A DNA stretch of 64,000 nt from Paraburkholderia phenazinium (GCF_900142845.1 NZ_FSRU01000001.1:2542001-2606000); one strand, 5' to 3'. Numbered from the stretch's first letter, positions 44,994-53,389 are shown. The notes: generated from the letters alone by a model not told the origin. Numbers and translations: made by a program.

Positions 44994-45770
44994 ATGTCGT
45001 TCACTCACACGCCCGCCGGACGCATCGCCGCGGCGGGCCCATTGTCCGCCGCGGAACAGCAGACCCGCGTCGATCTGGCCGCCGCCTATCGGCTCGCCGC
45101 GTTAAACGGCTGGGACGACCTCGTCTATACGCACATCTCCGCGAGCGTCCCCGACGAGCCGGGCCACTTTCTGATCAATCCGTTCGGCCTCGCCTTCGAC
45201 GAAGTCTGCGCCTCCAACCTGGTGAAGATCGATATTGCCGGCCACATCGTCGGGGCCAGCGAGCATCCGGTCAACGCCACCGGTTTCGCTTTGCATGCGG
45301 CCGTGCACGCGGCACGCGCCGACGCGTTCTGCGTCATGCATCTGCACAACACGGCCGGCATCGCGGTTTCGTTGCAGCCGGCCGGCTTGTTGCCGGCATC
45401 TCAGCACGCGCTGCGTTTTCATCGACAGCTCGCCTATCACGAGTACGAGGGGCTGGCGTTCAGCCCGGCAGAGGGCGAACGGCTTGTAGCCCATCTCGGC
45501 GACAAGTCCGCCATGCTGCTGCGCAATCACGGCACGCTGACTGCCGGCCGTACGGTCGCGGAAGCCTACGTGCTGATGGCGACGCTGATCAAGGCCTGTG
45601 AGATCCAGTTGCAGGCGCAAGCCGGCGGCATGGAGCTGGTGCTGCCGTGCGCCGCGGTGGCGGACCGCACGGCCGAGCAACTGTATGACGGCGGCGCCGT
45701 GGAAGGCACGCTGGAATGGCCTGCGCTGTTGCGCAAGCTGGATCGCATCGACGGCTCGTATCGCAACTGA
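44994..45770 (+). CDS. Class II aldolase/adducin family protein
   Basis: A 258-residue class II (zinc) aldolase. Zinc ligands are the HxH in VMHLHNTAG and the His of RNHGTL; THISASVP is the phosphate/substrate loop and NPFGLAFDEV follows. The family includes L-fuculose-phosphate aldolase and tetronate-phosphate decarboxylases, but many members act on unphosphorylated acids. The start may be ATG 44973 or 44994; the latter has a better upstream AAG. A tautomerase follows 75 bases on, probably in the same operon. Confidence 0.88.
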   Translation: MSFTHTPAGRIAAAGPLSAAEQQTRVDLAAAYRLAALNGWDDLVYTHISASVPDEPGHFLINPFGLAFDEVCASNLVKIDIAGHIVGASEHPVNATGFALHAAVHAARADAFCVMHLHNTAGIAVSLQPAGLLPASQHALRFHRQLAYHEYEGLAFSPAEGERLVAHLGDKSAMLLRNHGTLTAGRTVAEAYVLMATLIKACEIQLQAQAGGMELVLPCAAVADRTAEQLYDGGAVEGTLEWPALLRKLDRIDGSYRN

Positions 45771-45844
45771 CGCGTGCGCGTGCGTGCGCCTGCATTCGTT
45801 CTCGACACCCCATTGACCATCAACTTCATTCACGGAGAATCCCC

Positions 45845-46030
45845 ATGCCTACGTTTCATGTCGAACTGTTCGAAGGACGCACGCTCGAGCAGAAACGCAA
45901 ATTTGTCGAAGCCATCACGAAAGCGACCTGCGACTCGCTCGGGGTCGAGCCGAACTCGGTCGAGATCATCCTGACCGACGTGAAGCGCGAAAACTGGGCA
46001 ACGGGTGGCAAGCTTTGGAGCGACGCCTAG
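45845..46030 (+). CDS. 4-oxalocrotonate tautomerase family protein
   Basis: A 61-residue tautomerase. The catalytic Pro is directly after the initiator Met (MPTFHVELFEG), as in 4-oxalocrotonate tautomerase. The central EAITKATCDSLGVEPNSVEIIL and the end are conserved. Such enzymes interconvert keto and enol acids in aromatic or keto-acid catabolism. ACGGAGA precedes the ATG. The class II aldolase upstream would make a plausible partner. Confidence 0.88.
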   Translation: MPTFHVELFEGRTLEQKRKFVEAITKATCDSLGVEPNSVEIILTDVKRENWATGGKLWSDA

Positions 46031-46087
46031 GCCGGCCATCGCTGCATGCGATTGCGCCTGGCGCGGACACGCGCTGGCGCTGCATGC

Positions 46088-46125
46088 AAAAAAAGACGGC
46101 GTCACCGCATTGAAGCGGGACGCCG
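46088..46125 (-). terminator. Strong intrinsic terminator on the minus strand
   Basis: Bases 46097-46103 and 46105-46108 pair with 46115-46125 (11 bp, one bulged base at 46104, six-base loop). On the minus strand the stem is followed by TC and then seven T residues (complement of A at 46088-46094). On the plus strand no T run follows. No minus-strand gene lies upstream to the right, so it must end an RNA not otherwise annotated. Confidence 0.8.
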
Positions 46126-46316
46126 CGAGACCACACTCGCGTGTCGGGGTCGATCACACGAGAGCCCCGACAATATCCGTTGCCTGAGCGCCCCTCAAGA
46201 TGCAAAAACTGCGTTTGTAACGGCGCAGCAGGTAGTCCTTACGTCCGAGGAAAGCCTGCGTCAAGGCACACCCGCATCGCACGGGCCTGCGAGTGCCGAC
46301 TCATATCGTCGGCACC
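46088..46316 (-). ncRNA. Candidate structured small RNA
   Basis: The minus strand here would fold into successive hairpins: GTGCCGAC/GTCGGCAC (46293-46300 with 46308-46315), a CCCG/CGGG stem near 46270, a CTTGAG/CTCAGG stem near 46190, GTCGGGG/CCCCGAC (46143-46149 with 46165-46171), and the terminator. The 5' end is uncertain. TTGACA occurs on this strand at 46325-46320, but the best -10 (TATGAG) is only 14 bases away. It matches no RNA family I can name. Confidence 0.45.
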
Positions 46317-46573
46317 AAATGTCAATTTACAGATTCAAACACTTCTTACCATCGCGTAGGACGCCATCCTGCGTCGTCCCCCACTCCGAGGCCGCCTGAC
46401 GCCTCCCAAAGCTAGCCATTCGGCCGATGCCCGGAACGAATTCATTCCGTTATCCTGAGTTTCTCCTCCGGTAGCAAAGGCGCCTCGCCTTCCCCGCTCC
46501 TGATCCACGCTCACGATGCGGCTGGCATCTCCAGATTCCACGCAGATGCCGCCGCGAAAATGATTCGATCGGT

Positions 46574-46595
46574 CTGAAGAGGGGCTGAAGAGGGG
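46574..46595. repeat. 11-bp perfect tandem duplication
   Basis: CTGAAGAGGGG occurs twice head to tail at 46574-46584 and 46585-46595, directly upstream of the toxin-antitoxin promoter region. Confidence 0.8.
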
Positions 46596-46607
46596 CTTGC
46601 TTGACGG

Positions 46608-46621
46608 TAACATATTTGTTA
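46608..46621. promoter_or_regulatory. Candidate toxin-antitoxin operator/promoter
   Basis: TAACA and TGTTA form an exact inverted repeat with a four-base spacer at 46608-46621. They overlap a TATGAT -10-like hexamer (46620-46625) just before the toxin ATG at 46634. This is the usual place for antitoxin autorepression. Confidence 0.5.
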
Positions 46622-46633
46622 TGATGGATTCCA

Positions 46634-46966
46634 ATGGCATTTGAGATCGACTTTTATAGTGAGAAGGTCAAAACCCAGGTGGCTTCGTTGCCCAAGACAT
46701 TGCTGGCGCGCTTCATCACGCTGGCCGATCGAATGGAGCAATACGGTCCGAATCTCGGGGAACCGCACACCCAATCCATGGGCGGCGGCCTCTTCGAGAT
46801 GCGGTTGAAAGGAGCAGAGGGAATTGCCAGAGTGTTCTATTGCTCGGTCGTGGACTGTCGTGTCGTCATGCTTCACGCCTTCGTGAAGAAGTCGCAAGAC
46901 ACGCCGCGAAACGAACTGGAAGTGGCTCGTACAAGATTGCTGGAGGTCAAACGTGGCAACGTATAA
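46634..46966 (+). CDS. HigB/RelE-like toxin (Gp49-like family)
   Basis: A 110-residue protein of the phage-derived Gp49-like/RelE superfamily. It has FEIDFYSEKVKTQVASLP, then HTQSMGGGLFEMRLKGAEGIARVFYC, where the Arg residues are expected in catalysis. The end, VVMLHAFVKKSQDTPRNELEVAR, is diagnostic. Family toxins cleave ribosome-bound mRNA. The HTH gene overlaps its 3' end by 14 bases, the typical toxin-first HigBA order. Start is ATG 46634. Confidence 0.88.
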   Translation: MAFEIDFYSEKVKTQVASLPKTLLARFITLADRMEQYGPNLGEPHTQSMGGGLFEMRLKGAEGIARVFYCSVVDCRVVMLHAFVKKSQDTPRNELEVARTRLLEVKRGNV

Positions 46967-47240
46967 GGAATTGCGGAAGTTGGCCCTCGCGGACCCTGAA
47001 GTCCGCGCGGAAGTAGAACGGCTGAATCGCGAAGAATACGCCGTGCTCGACCAGATGCTCGCGGCACGTCACGCCGCCGGGTTGAGCCAGGCGCAGGTCG
47101 CCGAACGCATGGGCACCCACGCGCCGGCCGTGACGCGGCTCGAGCGCGCGCTGGAGTCGGGTCAGCATTCGCCGTCCATCGAAACCTTGCGTAAATACGC
47201 CGCCGCATGCGGCAAGAAGCTCGTCATTACCATCGCCTGA
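46953..47240 (+). CDS. XRE-family antitoxin
   Basis: A 95-residue HTH_3 protein. After an N-terminal helix (ELRKLALADPEVRAEVERLN) that may bind the toxin comes the XRE domain LSQAQVAERMGTHAPAVTRLERAL. It overlaps the toxin gene by 14 bases, so the pair is co-translated. It should neutralise the toxin and repress the shared promoter at 46608-46625. Confidence 0.88.
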   Translation: MATYKELRKLALADPEVRAEVERLNREEYAVLDQMLAARHAAGLSQAQVAERMGTHAPAVTRLERALESGQHSPSIETLRKYAAACGKKLVITIA

Positions 47241-47341
47241 TCTAAACCAACCGCGCCTGGCAGCGTCTGCTGCAGCGCGGTGTATTGACGCAGTTTCCAT
47301 TTCGAGTGCCGCATCATCATGTGCGGCGCTCCGGCAAAAAT

Positions 47342-47355
47342 TTGATACTGATCAA
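47342..47355. promoter_or_regulatory. FNR/Anr box upstream of cydA
   Basis: TTGATACTGATCAA is an exact match to the FNR/Anr consensus TTGAT-N4-ATCAA. It lies ~170 bases before the cydA ATG and suggests induction of the bd oxidase under low oxygen. Confidence 0.8.
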
Positions 47356-47377
47356 CGATTTAGTATCTCTAAATCGT
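47355..47377. promoter_or_regulatory. Second palindrome abutting the FNR box
   Basis: ACGATTTAG (47355-47363) and CTAAATCGT (47369-47377) are perfect inverted copies with a five-base spacer. The first base is shared with the FNR box. If FNR binds near -41.5, this palindrome covers the core promoter, as a repressor site would. Confidence 0.6.
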
Positions 47378-47524
47378 CACATCAGCAGTTTCTGCGCGGC
47401 TTTTCGACGCACGTCGCGATGCAGCAAAATACTGCGCATTCCCCTACTCTTGCGCGATCTGCACACACTGCAGTGCGCACCGACAACGGTCGACGCGCGT
47501 AGGCTGTTTTCCGGCATTAGCGCT

Positions 47525-48943
47525 ATGAACCCCGCTTCGACAATTTCCGCATTTGACCTGGCGCGCATTCAGTTCGCGTTCACGGTCTCGTTTCATATCG
47601 TCTTTCCCGCCCTGAGCATCGGACTCGCCAGCTTCATCGCGGTGCTCGAATGGCGCTGGCTCAAAACCGGTAAGGCCTACTACAAAGATCTGTGTCTGTT
47701 CTGGTCGAAGATCTTTGCAGTGGCTTTCGGCATGGGCGTCGTTTCCGGCGTCGTGATGAGCTACGAGTTCGGCACCAACTGGTCGGGCTTCTCCCGTTTC
47801 GCCGGTCCGATCACCGGGCCGCTGCTGATGTACGAGGTCATGACCGCCTTCTTCCTCGAAGCGGGCTTTCTCGGCATCATGCTGTTCGGCTGGCAGCGCG
47901 TGGGTCCGCGCGCGCATTTCGGCGCCACGCTGATGGTCGCCGTCGGCACGCTGATCTCCACCTTCTGGATCCTCGCCTCCAATAGCTGGATGCAGACGCC
48001 GCAAGGCTTTGCTGTCGAAAACGGCCATGTCGTGCCGCTCGACTGGTTCAAGATCGTCTTCAACCCCTCGTTCCCGTACCGGCTCGCGCATATGGCGCTG
48101 GCTGCATTTATCGTCGCAGCGCTGGTGGTGGCCGCCGTGGGTGCGTGGCATCTGCTCAAGGGCCGCCGCGACCCGGCCGTGAAAAAGATGTTTTCCATGG
48201 CGCTGTGGCTGCTGTTGATCCTCACGCCGATCCAGGCCTTCGTCGGCGACCAGCACGGCCTGAACACCCGCAAGTACCAGCCGGCCAAGATCGCAGCCAT
48301 CGAAGGCCTGTGGAACACCGAGAAAGGCGGCACGGCGCTCAACCTGTTCGGCATTCCCGACATGAAGGCCGAGACCACGCGCGATGCAATCTCGATCCCG
48401 CATCTGGGCAGCCTGATTCTCACGCACAGCTGGAACGGCGAGATTCGCGGCCTGAAGGAATTCCCGCCTGAGGACCGGCCGGATTCGACCATCGTGTTCT
48501 GGAGCTTCCGCGTGATGGCAGGGCTCGGCGTGCTGATGATCGTGATGTCGATCACCGCCTGGGTGCTGCGCCGGCGCGGCAAGCTGTATGACGCGAAGTG
48601 GTTTCAAAAGCTCGCGGTCGCGATGGGCCCGAGCGGTTTCATCACGCTGCTGGCCGGTTGGGTGACCACGGAAGCCGGTCGCCAGCCATGGGTCGTGTAC
48701 GGCGTCATGCGCACCTCGCAGGCGGTGTCGCCGCTCACCACGCAGCAGGTGGGCATCTCGCTGATGGCCTTCGTGATCGTCTACTTCCTCGTGTTCGGCA
48801 CCGGCATCTACTACATGCTCAAGCTGATGCGCTCGGGTCCGGCGTTGCCCGGCCAGACACCGCATGGCGTACCCGCTCACTCGCCTGGCACACCCGCACG
48901 CCGCCCCATGCCGGCCGCCGATCGACTGATCGACGCAGCCTGA
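47525..48943 (+). CDS. cydA: Cytochrome bd quinol oxidase subunit I (CioA type)
   Basis: A 472-residue membrane protein. It retains the heme ligand His in VSFHIVFPALSIGLA and a second in YRLAHMALAA. It also has the Q-loop start KYQPAKIAAIEGLW with the quinol-binding Lys and Glu, and the GRQPWVVYGVMRTSQAVSPL motif. The Q loop is short, as in cyanide-insensitive CioA rather than E. coli CydA. It oxidises quinol and reduces O2 to water at the inner membrane. Start is ATG 47525 (MNPASTISAFDLARIQFAF); an earlier frame from 47285 covers the regulatory region and is rejected. It forms an operon with cydB and the DUF2474 gene. Confidence 0.95.
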   Translation: MNPASTISAFDLARIQFAFTVSFHIVFPALSIGLASFIAVLEWRWLKTGKAYYKDLCLFWSKIFAVAFGMGVVSGVVMSYEFGTNWSGFSRFAGPITGPLLMYEVMTAFFLEAGFLGIMLFGWQRVGPRAHFGATLMVAVGTLISTFWILASNSWMQTPQGFAVENGHVVPLDWFKIVFNPSFPYRLAHMALAAFIVAALVVAAVGAWHLLKGRRDPAVKKMFSMALWLLLILTPIQAFVGDQHGLNTRKYQPAKIAAIEGLWNTEKGGTALNLFGIPDMKAETTRDAISIPHLGSLILTHSWNGEIRGLKEFPPEDRPDSTIVFWSFRVMAGLGVLMIVMSITAWVLRRRGKLYDAKWFQKLAVAMGPSGFITLLAGWVTTEAGRQPWVVYGVMRTSQAVSPLTTQQVGISLMAFVIVYFLVFGTGIYYMLKLMRSGPALPGQTPHGVPAHSPGTPARRPMPAADRLIDAA

Positions 48944-48967
48944 ATCACACCGTACCGAGGTTAGAAA

Positions 48968-49972
48968 ATGGATGTCACCGTAGTGTGGGCCGCGATCATC
49001 GCGCTGGGCCTCTTCATGTATGTGGTGCTCGACGGCTTCGATCTGGGCATCGGCATCGTGTTTCCGTTCTTTCCCGATGAGAAAGAGCGCAATCTGATGA
49101 TGAACACCGTCGCGCCCGTCTGGGACGGCAACGAGACCTGGCTGGTGCTCGGCGGCGCCGGGCTGTTCGCGGTGTTCCCAGTGGTCTACTCGACCGTGTT
49201 GTCGGCGCTGTATCTGCCGCTGATTTTCATGCTCGCCTGCCTGATCTTCCGGGGCGTGTCGTTCGAACTGCGCGCCAAGGCGAACCGCACCAAACATCTG
49301 TGGGATCTGGCGTTTATCGGCGGCTCGGCCGGTGCGGCGTTCTTCCAGGGCATCGTGCTGGGGTCGTTCCTGCAGGGCATTCCGGTCGTCGACGGCAGCT
49401 ATGCGGGCAGCGCCTTCGACTGGCTCACGCCGTTCAGCCTATTGACAGGTCTTGGACTCGTCGTCACGTATGCGCTGCTCGGCTGCTGCTGGCTGGTCGC
49501 CAAAACCGAAGGCGATCTGCAGCGCCGCCTGCATCGGGTCGTGTGGCCGCTGACCGTCGTCCTGCTCGCCTTCATCGCCATGGTCAGCCTGTGGACGCCG
49601 CTGCAAGATCCCAATATCGCGCAGCGCTGGTTTGCGTCGGGTCTGTTCTACCGTCTGCTGCCCGTGCCGTTCCTCGTCGCGGTGTGCGCGTTCTTCATGC
49701 GCCGGGCGGTGCGCGAGCGGCATCACAAGACGCCTTTCGTGCTGGCGCTTGCGCTCGTGCTGATCGGCTATCTGGGCCTGCTGGTGAGCCTGTGGCCGTA
49801 TGCGATTCCGTCCAGCATGACCCTCTGGCAAGCGGCCGCGCCGCGTTCGAGCCAGATGTTCACGCTGGCGGGCGCCGCGGTGATCATTCCCATCATCCTG
49901 ACCTATACGACGCTGGGTTACTGGGTATTTCGCGGCAAGGTGAGCCATGACGACCAACATCACTATCACTAA
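48968..49972 (+). CDS. cydB: Cytochrome bd quinol oxidase subunit II
   Basis: A 334-residue, eight-TM subunit. It starts AAIIALGLFMYVVLDGFDLGIGI and holds VWDGNETWLVLGGAGLFAVFPVVYS and FRGVSFELRAK, all conserved in CydB/CioB. It forms the heterodimer with CydA. GAGGTT precedes ATG 48968, 24 bases after the cydA stop. The 3' end overlaps the small DUF2474 gene in another frame. Confidence 0.95.
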   Translation: MDVTVVWAAIIALGLFMYVVLDGFDLGIGIVFPFFPDEKERNLMMNTVAPVWDGNETWLVLGGAGLFAVFPVVYSTVLSALYLPLIFMLACLIFRGVSFELRAKANRTKHLWDLAFIGGSAGAAFFQGIVLGSFLQGIPVVDGSYAGSAFDWLTPFSLLTGLGLVVTYALLGCCWLVAKTEGDLQRRLHRVVWPLTVVLLAFIAMVSLWTPLQDPNIAQRWFASGLFYRLLPVPFLVAVCAFFMRRAVRERHHKTPFVLALALVLIGYLGLLVSLWPYAIPSSMTLWQAAAPRSSQMFTLAGAAVIIPIILTYTTLGYWVFRGKVSHDDQHHYH

Positions 49973-50123
49973 GCCGCAGCAGCCGCCCGCCGCGCCCATG
50001 CGGCGCGCGCTGCCCGGCTGGGTCTGGTTTATCACGCTGTGGTGCGTCGGCGTGGGGGGCGCCATGTCGCTCGGCTTCGCCTTCAAGATCCTCATGAACC
50101 TGACGCTCTTCGCCGTGCGGTGA
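49947..50123 (+). CDS. Small single-TM protein, DUF2474/CydX-like subunit
   Basis: A 58-residue ORF starting at ATG 49947, 26 bases inside the cydB 3' end. The N-terminus is polar and Pro-rich (KPQQPPAAPMRRALPGW). One TM follows (WVWFITLWCVGVGGAMSLGF) with FKILMNLTLF after it, the pattern of DUF2474 proteins found behind cioAB. By analogy with CydX it probably stabilises the oxidase. AAGGTGAG upstream is a fair ribosome-binding site. Confidence 0.82.
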   Translation: MTTNITITKPQQPPAAPMRRALPGWVWFITLWCVGVGGAMSLGFAFKILMNLTLFAVR

Positions 50124-50660
50124 CGGACGGCCGCCGGTCATGCCGTCACGTGGTCACGCGGCCATCCGGGGGACGGCAAGGCGGACGCAATTGTTAAACC
50201 TCACATCCGGTGCTTTAAAATCGGGCGAACATGCACGTCTATGTAGCAGGCCGCAGCCAATCCGGTCGTCAGGTGAAGGGATGCGAACCGGCGTGCCAGA
50301 CAACGCACGACCGGGCCGTCCCGCCGGCAGCGCAGGAAACTTCCTCGCCGCCGGCACCGGCACCGTTTGCTGCTGCGCGGGGGATCCGTACAGGAGCCGA
50401 AGACGCCGCCCGAGCGCCCTGAGAGACACCCGTAGACGCCGATCAAGCATATGATCGCGACATCGGGTGGTGAAGCACCAGCAACGCAACGTTAGAACAT
50501 AAGCCTTGCAGTCAGGAAGGCACGGGGTAGAGAAGGCCACGCTTGGCCAGGCGGCCTGACGGGACGGATGGCGCAGGACGGGGGACGCGCCATCCGCGTC
50601 CGGCATCGGCGGAATAACGGTGGAAAATATTAACGCGCAGTGCCGACACGCGGAGACATC
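50124..50660. other. Intergenic region without recognised gene
   Basis: About 535 bases between the cyd operon and the response regulator. GGCCGC/GCGGCC (50129-50134 and 50158-50163) forms a weak hairpin after the last cyd gene. A GATC-N8-GATC repeat occurs near 50441. No coding region or strong promoter is apparent. Confidence 0.45.
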
Positions 50661-51401
50661 ATGAAGTTTCTAGTGGCCGACGACCATGAACTGATCCGCC
50701 AGGGCGTCAAGGGATTGCTACGCGGACTCGACCCGGACGCGCAGTTCGACGAGGCCGACACCTGGGAGTCGCTCGCCGCCGCCGCGCGGCCCGACGCCGA
50801 TCACGATCTGGCGATCGTCGATCTGCACATGCCCGGCATGAGTGGCGCGGCATCCCTCGAAATTCTCCTCAAAGAACATCCGGCCTTGCCGGTGGTGGTG
50901 CTTTCCGCCGAAGAGTCGCCCGATGAAATGCGTGCGGTCCTCGCGGCCGGCGCGCTCGGCTTCGTGCCGAAACGCCAGCCCGCCAGCGTCATGCTGAAGG
51001 CGATCGAGCTCGTGCTGTCCGGCGGCGCGTATGTGCCGATGGAAGCATTGAGCCTGCTCGGCACGCGTGAAGCCGCGGCGCAAAACGCACCGGCCGGCAC
51101 GGCCAGCGCCAGCGCAGCGACCGCGACCGCCGCCCCCTCATTGACCGAACCGCTTGTCCAGGTCACCGCGCTGCAGCCGCATCAGCAGCATCTGCTGGAG
51201 AATCTCTCGCCGCGGCAACAGGACATCATGCGGCTGGTGCACCGCGGCTGGACCAACAAGATGATTGCGCGCGAGCTGGGTGTCGCGGAGGGGACCGTCA
51301 AGGTGCATCTGTCGGTGATCTTTCGGGCGCTTGGCGTTCACAACCGCTCCACCGCGATTGCGGTCATCAACGGCTGGCTCGAAGCCGGGAAGACGCTTTA
51401 G
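50661..51401 (+). CDS. NarL/LuxR-type response regulator
   Basis: A 246-residue regulator. The receiver (1-~120) has FLVADDHELIRQGV, the phospho-Asp in LAIVDLHMPGMSG, VVLSAEE and the Lys in GFVPKRQ. After an Ala/Pro linker, the LuxR HTH at ~180-240 reads LSPRQQDIMRLVHRGWTNKMIARELGVAEGTVKVHLS. The ATG at 50661 has CGGAG eight bases upstream. The hybrid kinase is convergent, seven bases from the stop, and is the likely partner. Confidence 0.92.
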   Translation: MKFLVADDHELIRQGVKGLLRGLDPDAQFDEADTWESLAAAARPDADHDLAIVDLHMPGMSGAASLEILLKEHPALPVVVLSAEESPDEMRAVLAAGALGFVPKRQPASVMLKAIELVLSGGAYVPMEALSLLGTREAAAQNAPAGTASASAATATAAPSLTEPLVQVTALQPHQQHLLENLSPRQQDIMRLVHRGWTNKMIARELGVAEGTVKVHLSVIFRALGVHNRSTAIAVINGWLEAGKTL

Positions 51402-51407
51402 GGCGGG

Positions 51408-53192
51408 CTACGCCGTCGCCCTGGCGCCGTCGCGTTGCGCCTGCTGCCACAGCGTCTCCAGCGTGCGCCGCAGGCGCGCCGGCGTGACCGGCTTGTGCAG
51501 CACCGGAATCCCCTGGGTCGCAAGCATAGCCAGTTCGCCCGAGGCCATATCGCCGGTAATCAGCAGCATCACGGCGCCTTCGTGTCCGTTGCGCTGCAGC
51601 GCGTCGCGCACCGCGCTTAGCGCCTGCGCGCCGGTGCGGTGGTTCGCCAACTGGTAGTCGCATAGCACCGCGTCCGGCACGAAGCCCTCGGCGAGCGCCC
51701 GCAGTGCCAGCGCTTCATCGCGCACGCCCTGCGCCACACAGCCCCAACGTCCAAGCAGACTCGTCAGTCCTTCGAGAATCGAGGGGTCATCGTCGATGCA
51801 CAGTACGTGCCGTCCCTGCGCCGACGGCCCGCCCACCACCGCGTCGCTCAGGCTCGCCACAATCCCGTCCGGGTCGCCGGCCTGAACCGAAAAGCGGAAC
51901 ACCGAGCCGCGCCCCGGCGCCGAGCGCAAAGCCAATTCGCCGCCCAGCAGGCCAACCAGCCGCTTGACGGTCGGCAGGCCGAGGCCATGCCCCTGACGCG
52001 CGTCGCGCTGCGGATTGGCGACCTGATAGAACTCCTCGAAGATGCGCTCCTGCTCGGCCGCGGGAATGCCGATGCCGGAATCGCGTACCTCGATATAGCC
52101 GCCGCCGCGCCGGCCGGCGCGCCGCAGGCCCAGCCAGATCGCGCCGTCCTCGGTATAGCGCACCGCATTCGAGAGCAGGTTGCTCAGCACCCGTTCGAGC
52201 AGCACCGGATCGTCGTGCACAACCATCGTGGTGGGCGCGATGCGCAGCGCCAGCCCCTTCGCCGCCGCCTGCGGCCGGTACTGGCTGCCGACCCGCTCGA
52301 ACAGTTCATCGAGCCGGAAATGCAGCCGGATCACCTGGGTGACGCCGCTTTCGAGCCGCGCCAGATCGAGCACCTGATTGAACAACTGGTTGAGCGCTTC
52401 GACGTTGTTGACGATGTGCGCCGCGGTCTTGCCGTGCTGCGCGGGGGTCACGGAGGCGTCGTTGAGCGAGGCCGCGAGCAGGCCGATGGCATGCAGCGGC
52501 TGACGCAGATCGTGGCTCGCCGCGGCAAAAAAGCGGGTCTTGGCGAGACTCGCCTCTTCGGCGACCTGCTTTTGCTCGGCCAGCGATTCCGCCAGTTGCT
52601 GCTGATCGACGCGCGCCTGCACGACCCGCTGGAACAGCTTGCGATAGCTCACCGAATAGATGTTGATGGCGCAAAAGAAGAACGCGAGGACGATCGCGAG
52701 AATGGTGCGGTCGAAGTTATGGCTGCCGAACAGCAGCACGATAGCCGGCAGCAGGACGAAGATGATGCCGGTCGAGAAGTTGAGCACGTCGAAACCGTTC
52801 GACATGAACACGCCTGCCGCCAGCGTCACCAGCATGACGGTGTGCAGCACCGGCAGATCGGCCTGGTGGCTATGAAACGCGAACCAGATCGCGAGGCCCG
52901 GTGCGCTGTACAGCAGCACGCCGCGCAACGCGTGCAGCCTGATCCAGTTGCGCGCGGTGAGCGCGTCCGGCCGGCGGCGGCGCCACAGCCACAGCCCTAG
53001 CGAGGCGCAGTTCGCTACCGCATAGAACGCAAAGCAGGCGAAGAAGCGCTGCGGATACGGCATGTCGTCCCAGTAGATGGACACGAGCACCGCGATCGCA
53101 AACCAATGCGTGAAGAACGCCATGGCGTCTTGTGCATACAGCACACGCACCAGGTCTTCGTCGATCGCTCGCTGGATGGGATCGCCCCGCAT
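51408..53192 (-). CDS. Hybrid sensor histidine kinase
   Basis: A 594-residue protein with five or six N-terminal TMs (~25-185) and little periplasmic sequence, so it senses within or at the membrane. HisKA carries the variant H-box FFAAASHDLRQPLHAI. HATPase follows (NLLSNAVRYTEDG, VRDSGIGIP, GHGLGLPTV), then a C-terminal receiver (VLCIDDDPS, Asp in AVLCDYQLA, KPVTP). The HDLRQP kinase group is common beside NarL-type regulators. It is convergent with the response regulator and divergent from the sigma-like gene. Confidence 0.92.
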   Translation of the reverse strand: MRGDPIQRAIDEDLVRVLYAQDAMAFFTHWFAIAVLVSIYWDDMPYPQRFFACFAFYAVANCASLGLWLWRRRRPDALTARNWIRLHALRGVLLYSAPGLAIWFAFHSHQADLPVLHTVMLVTLAAGVFMSNGFDVLNFSTGIIFVLLPAIVLLFGSHNFDRTILAIVLAFFFCAINIYSVSYRKLFQRVVQARVDQQQLAESLAEQKQVAEEASLAKTRFFAAASHDLRQPLHAIGLLAASLNDASVTPAQHGKTAAHIVNNVEALNQLFNQVLDLARLESGVTQVIRLHFRLDELFERVGSQYRPQAAAKGLALRIAPTTMVVHDDPVLLERVLSNLLSNAVRYTEDGAIWLGLRRAGRRGGGYIEVRDSGIGIPAAEQERIFEEFYQVANPQRDARQGHGLGLPTVKRLVGLLGGELALRSAPGRGSVFRFSVQAGDPDGIVASLSDAVVGGPSAQGRHVLCIDDDPSILEGLTSLLGRWGCVAQGVRDEALALRALAEGFVPDAVLCDYQLANHRTGAQALSAVRDALQRNGHEGAVMLLITGDMASGELAMLATQGIPVLHKPVTPARLRRTLETLWQQAQRDGARATA

Positions 53193-53389
53193 CGTGCTGT
53201 CTCCATGCGCGTTTGGTTTACCCGGCAGTTTACCTGTCAGCTATCACTTAATCCATATAGGCGAAAGCGCGCGCAAAAACCATACTGAAGTCACTTTCCA
53301 GCGCGGCCGAAAGTCTTCCCAGACGGCCTTCGCCGCCCCCTTTGCGGGGTCCGCCGCGCGCCTTGCCCCATCCTTCGACGGAGGCTTTC

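Larger units (their letters stand above)
46031..46633. other. Structured intergenic region
   Basis: About 600 bases. The left half (46088-46316) holds a chain of inverted repeats ending in a minus-strand terminator, described separately. The right half has an 11-bp tandem duplication (46574-46595) and the toxin-antitoxin promoter. No protein-coding gene is supported. Confidence 0.6.

Noticed and set aside
46247..46254. GAGGAAAG, as in the RNase P RNA core
   Set aside because: It lies on the strand opposite the terminator and the other conserved RNase P elements are absent.
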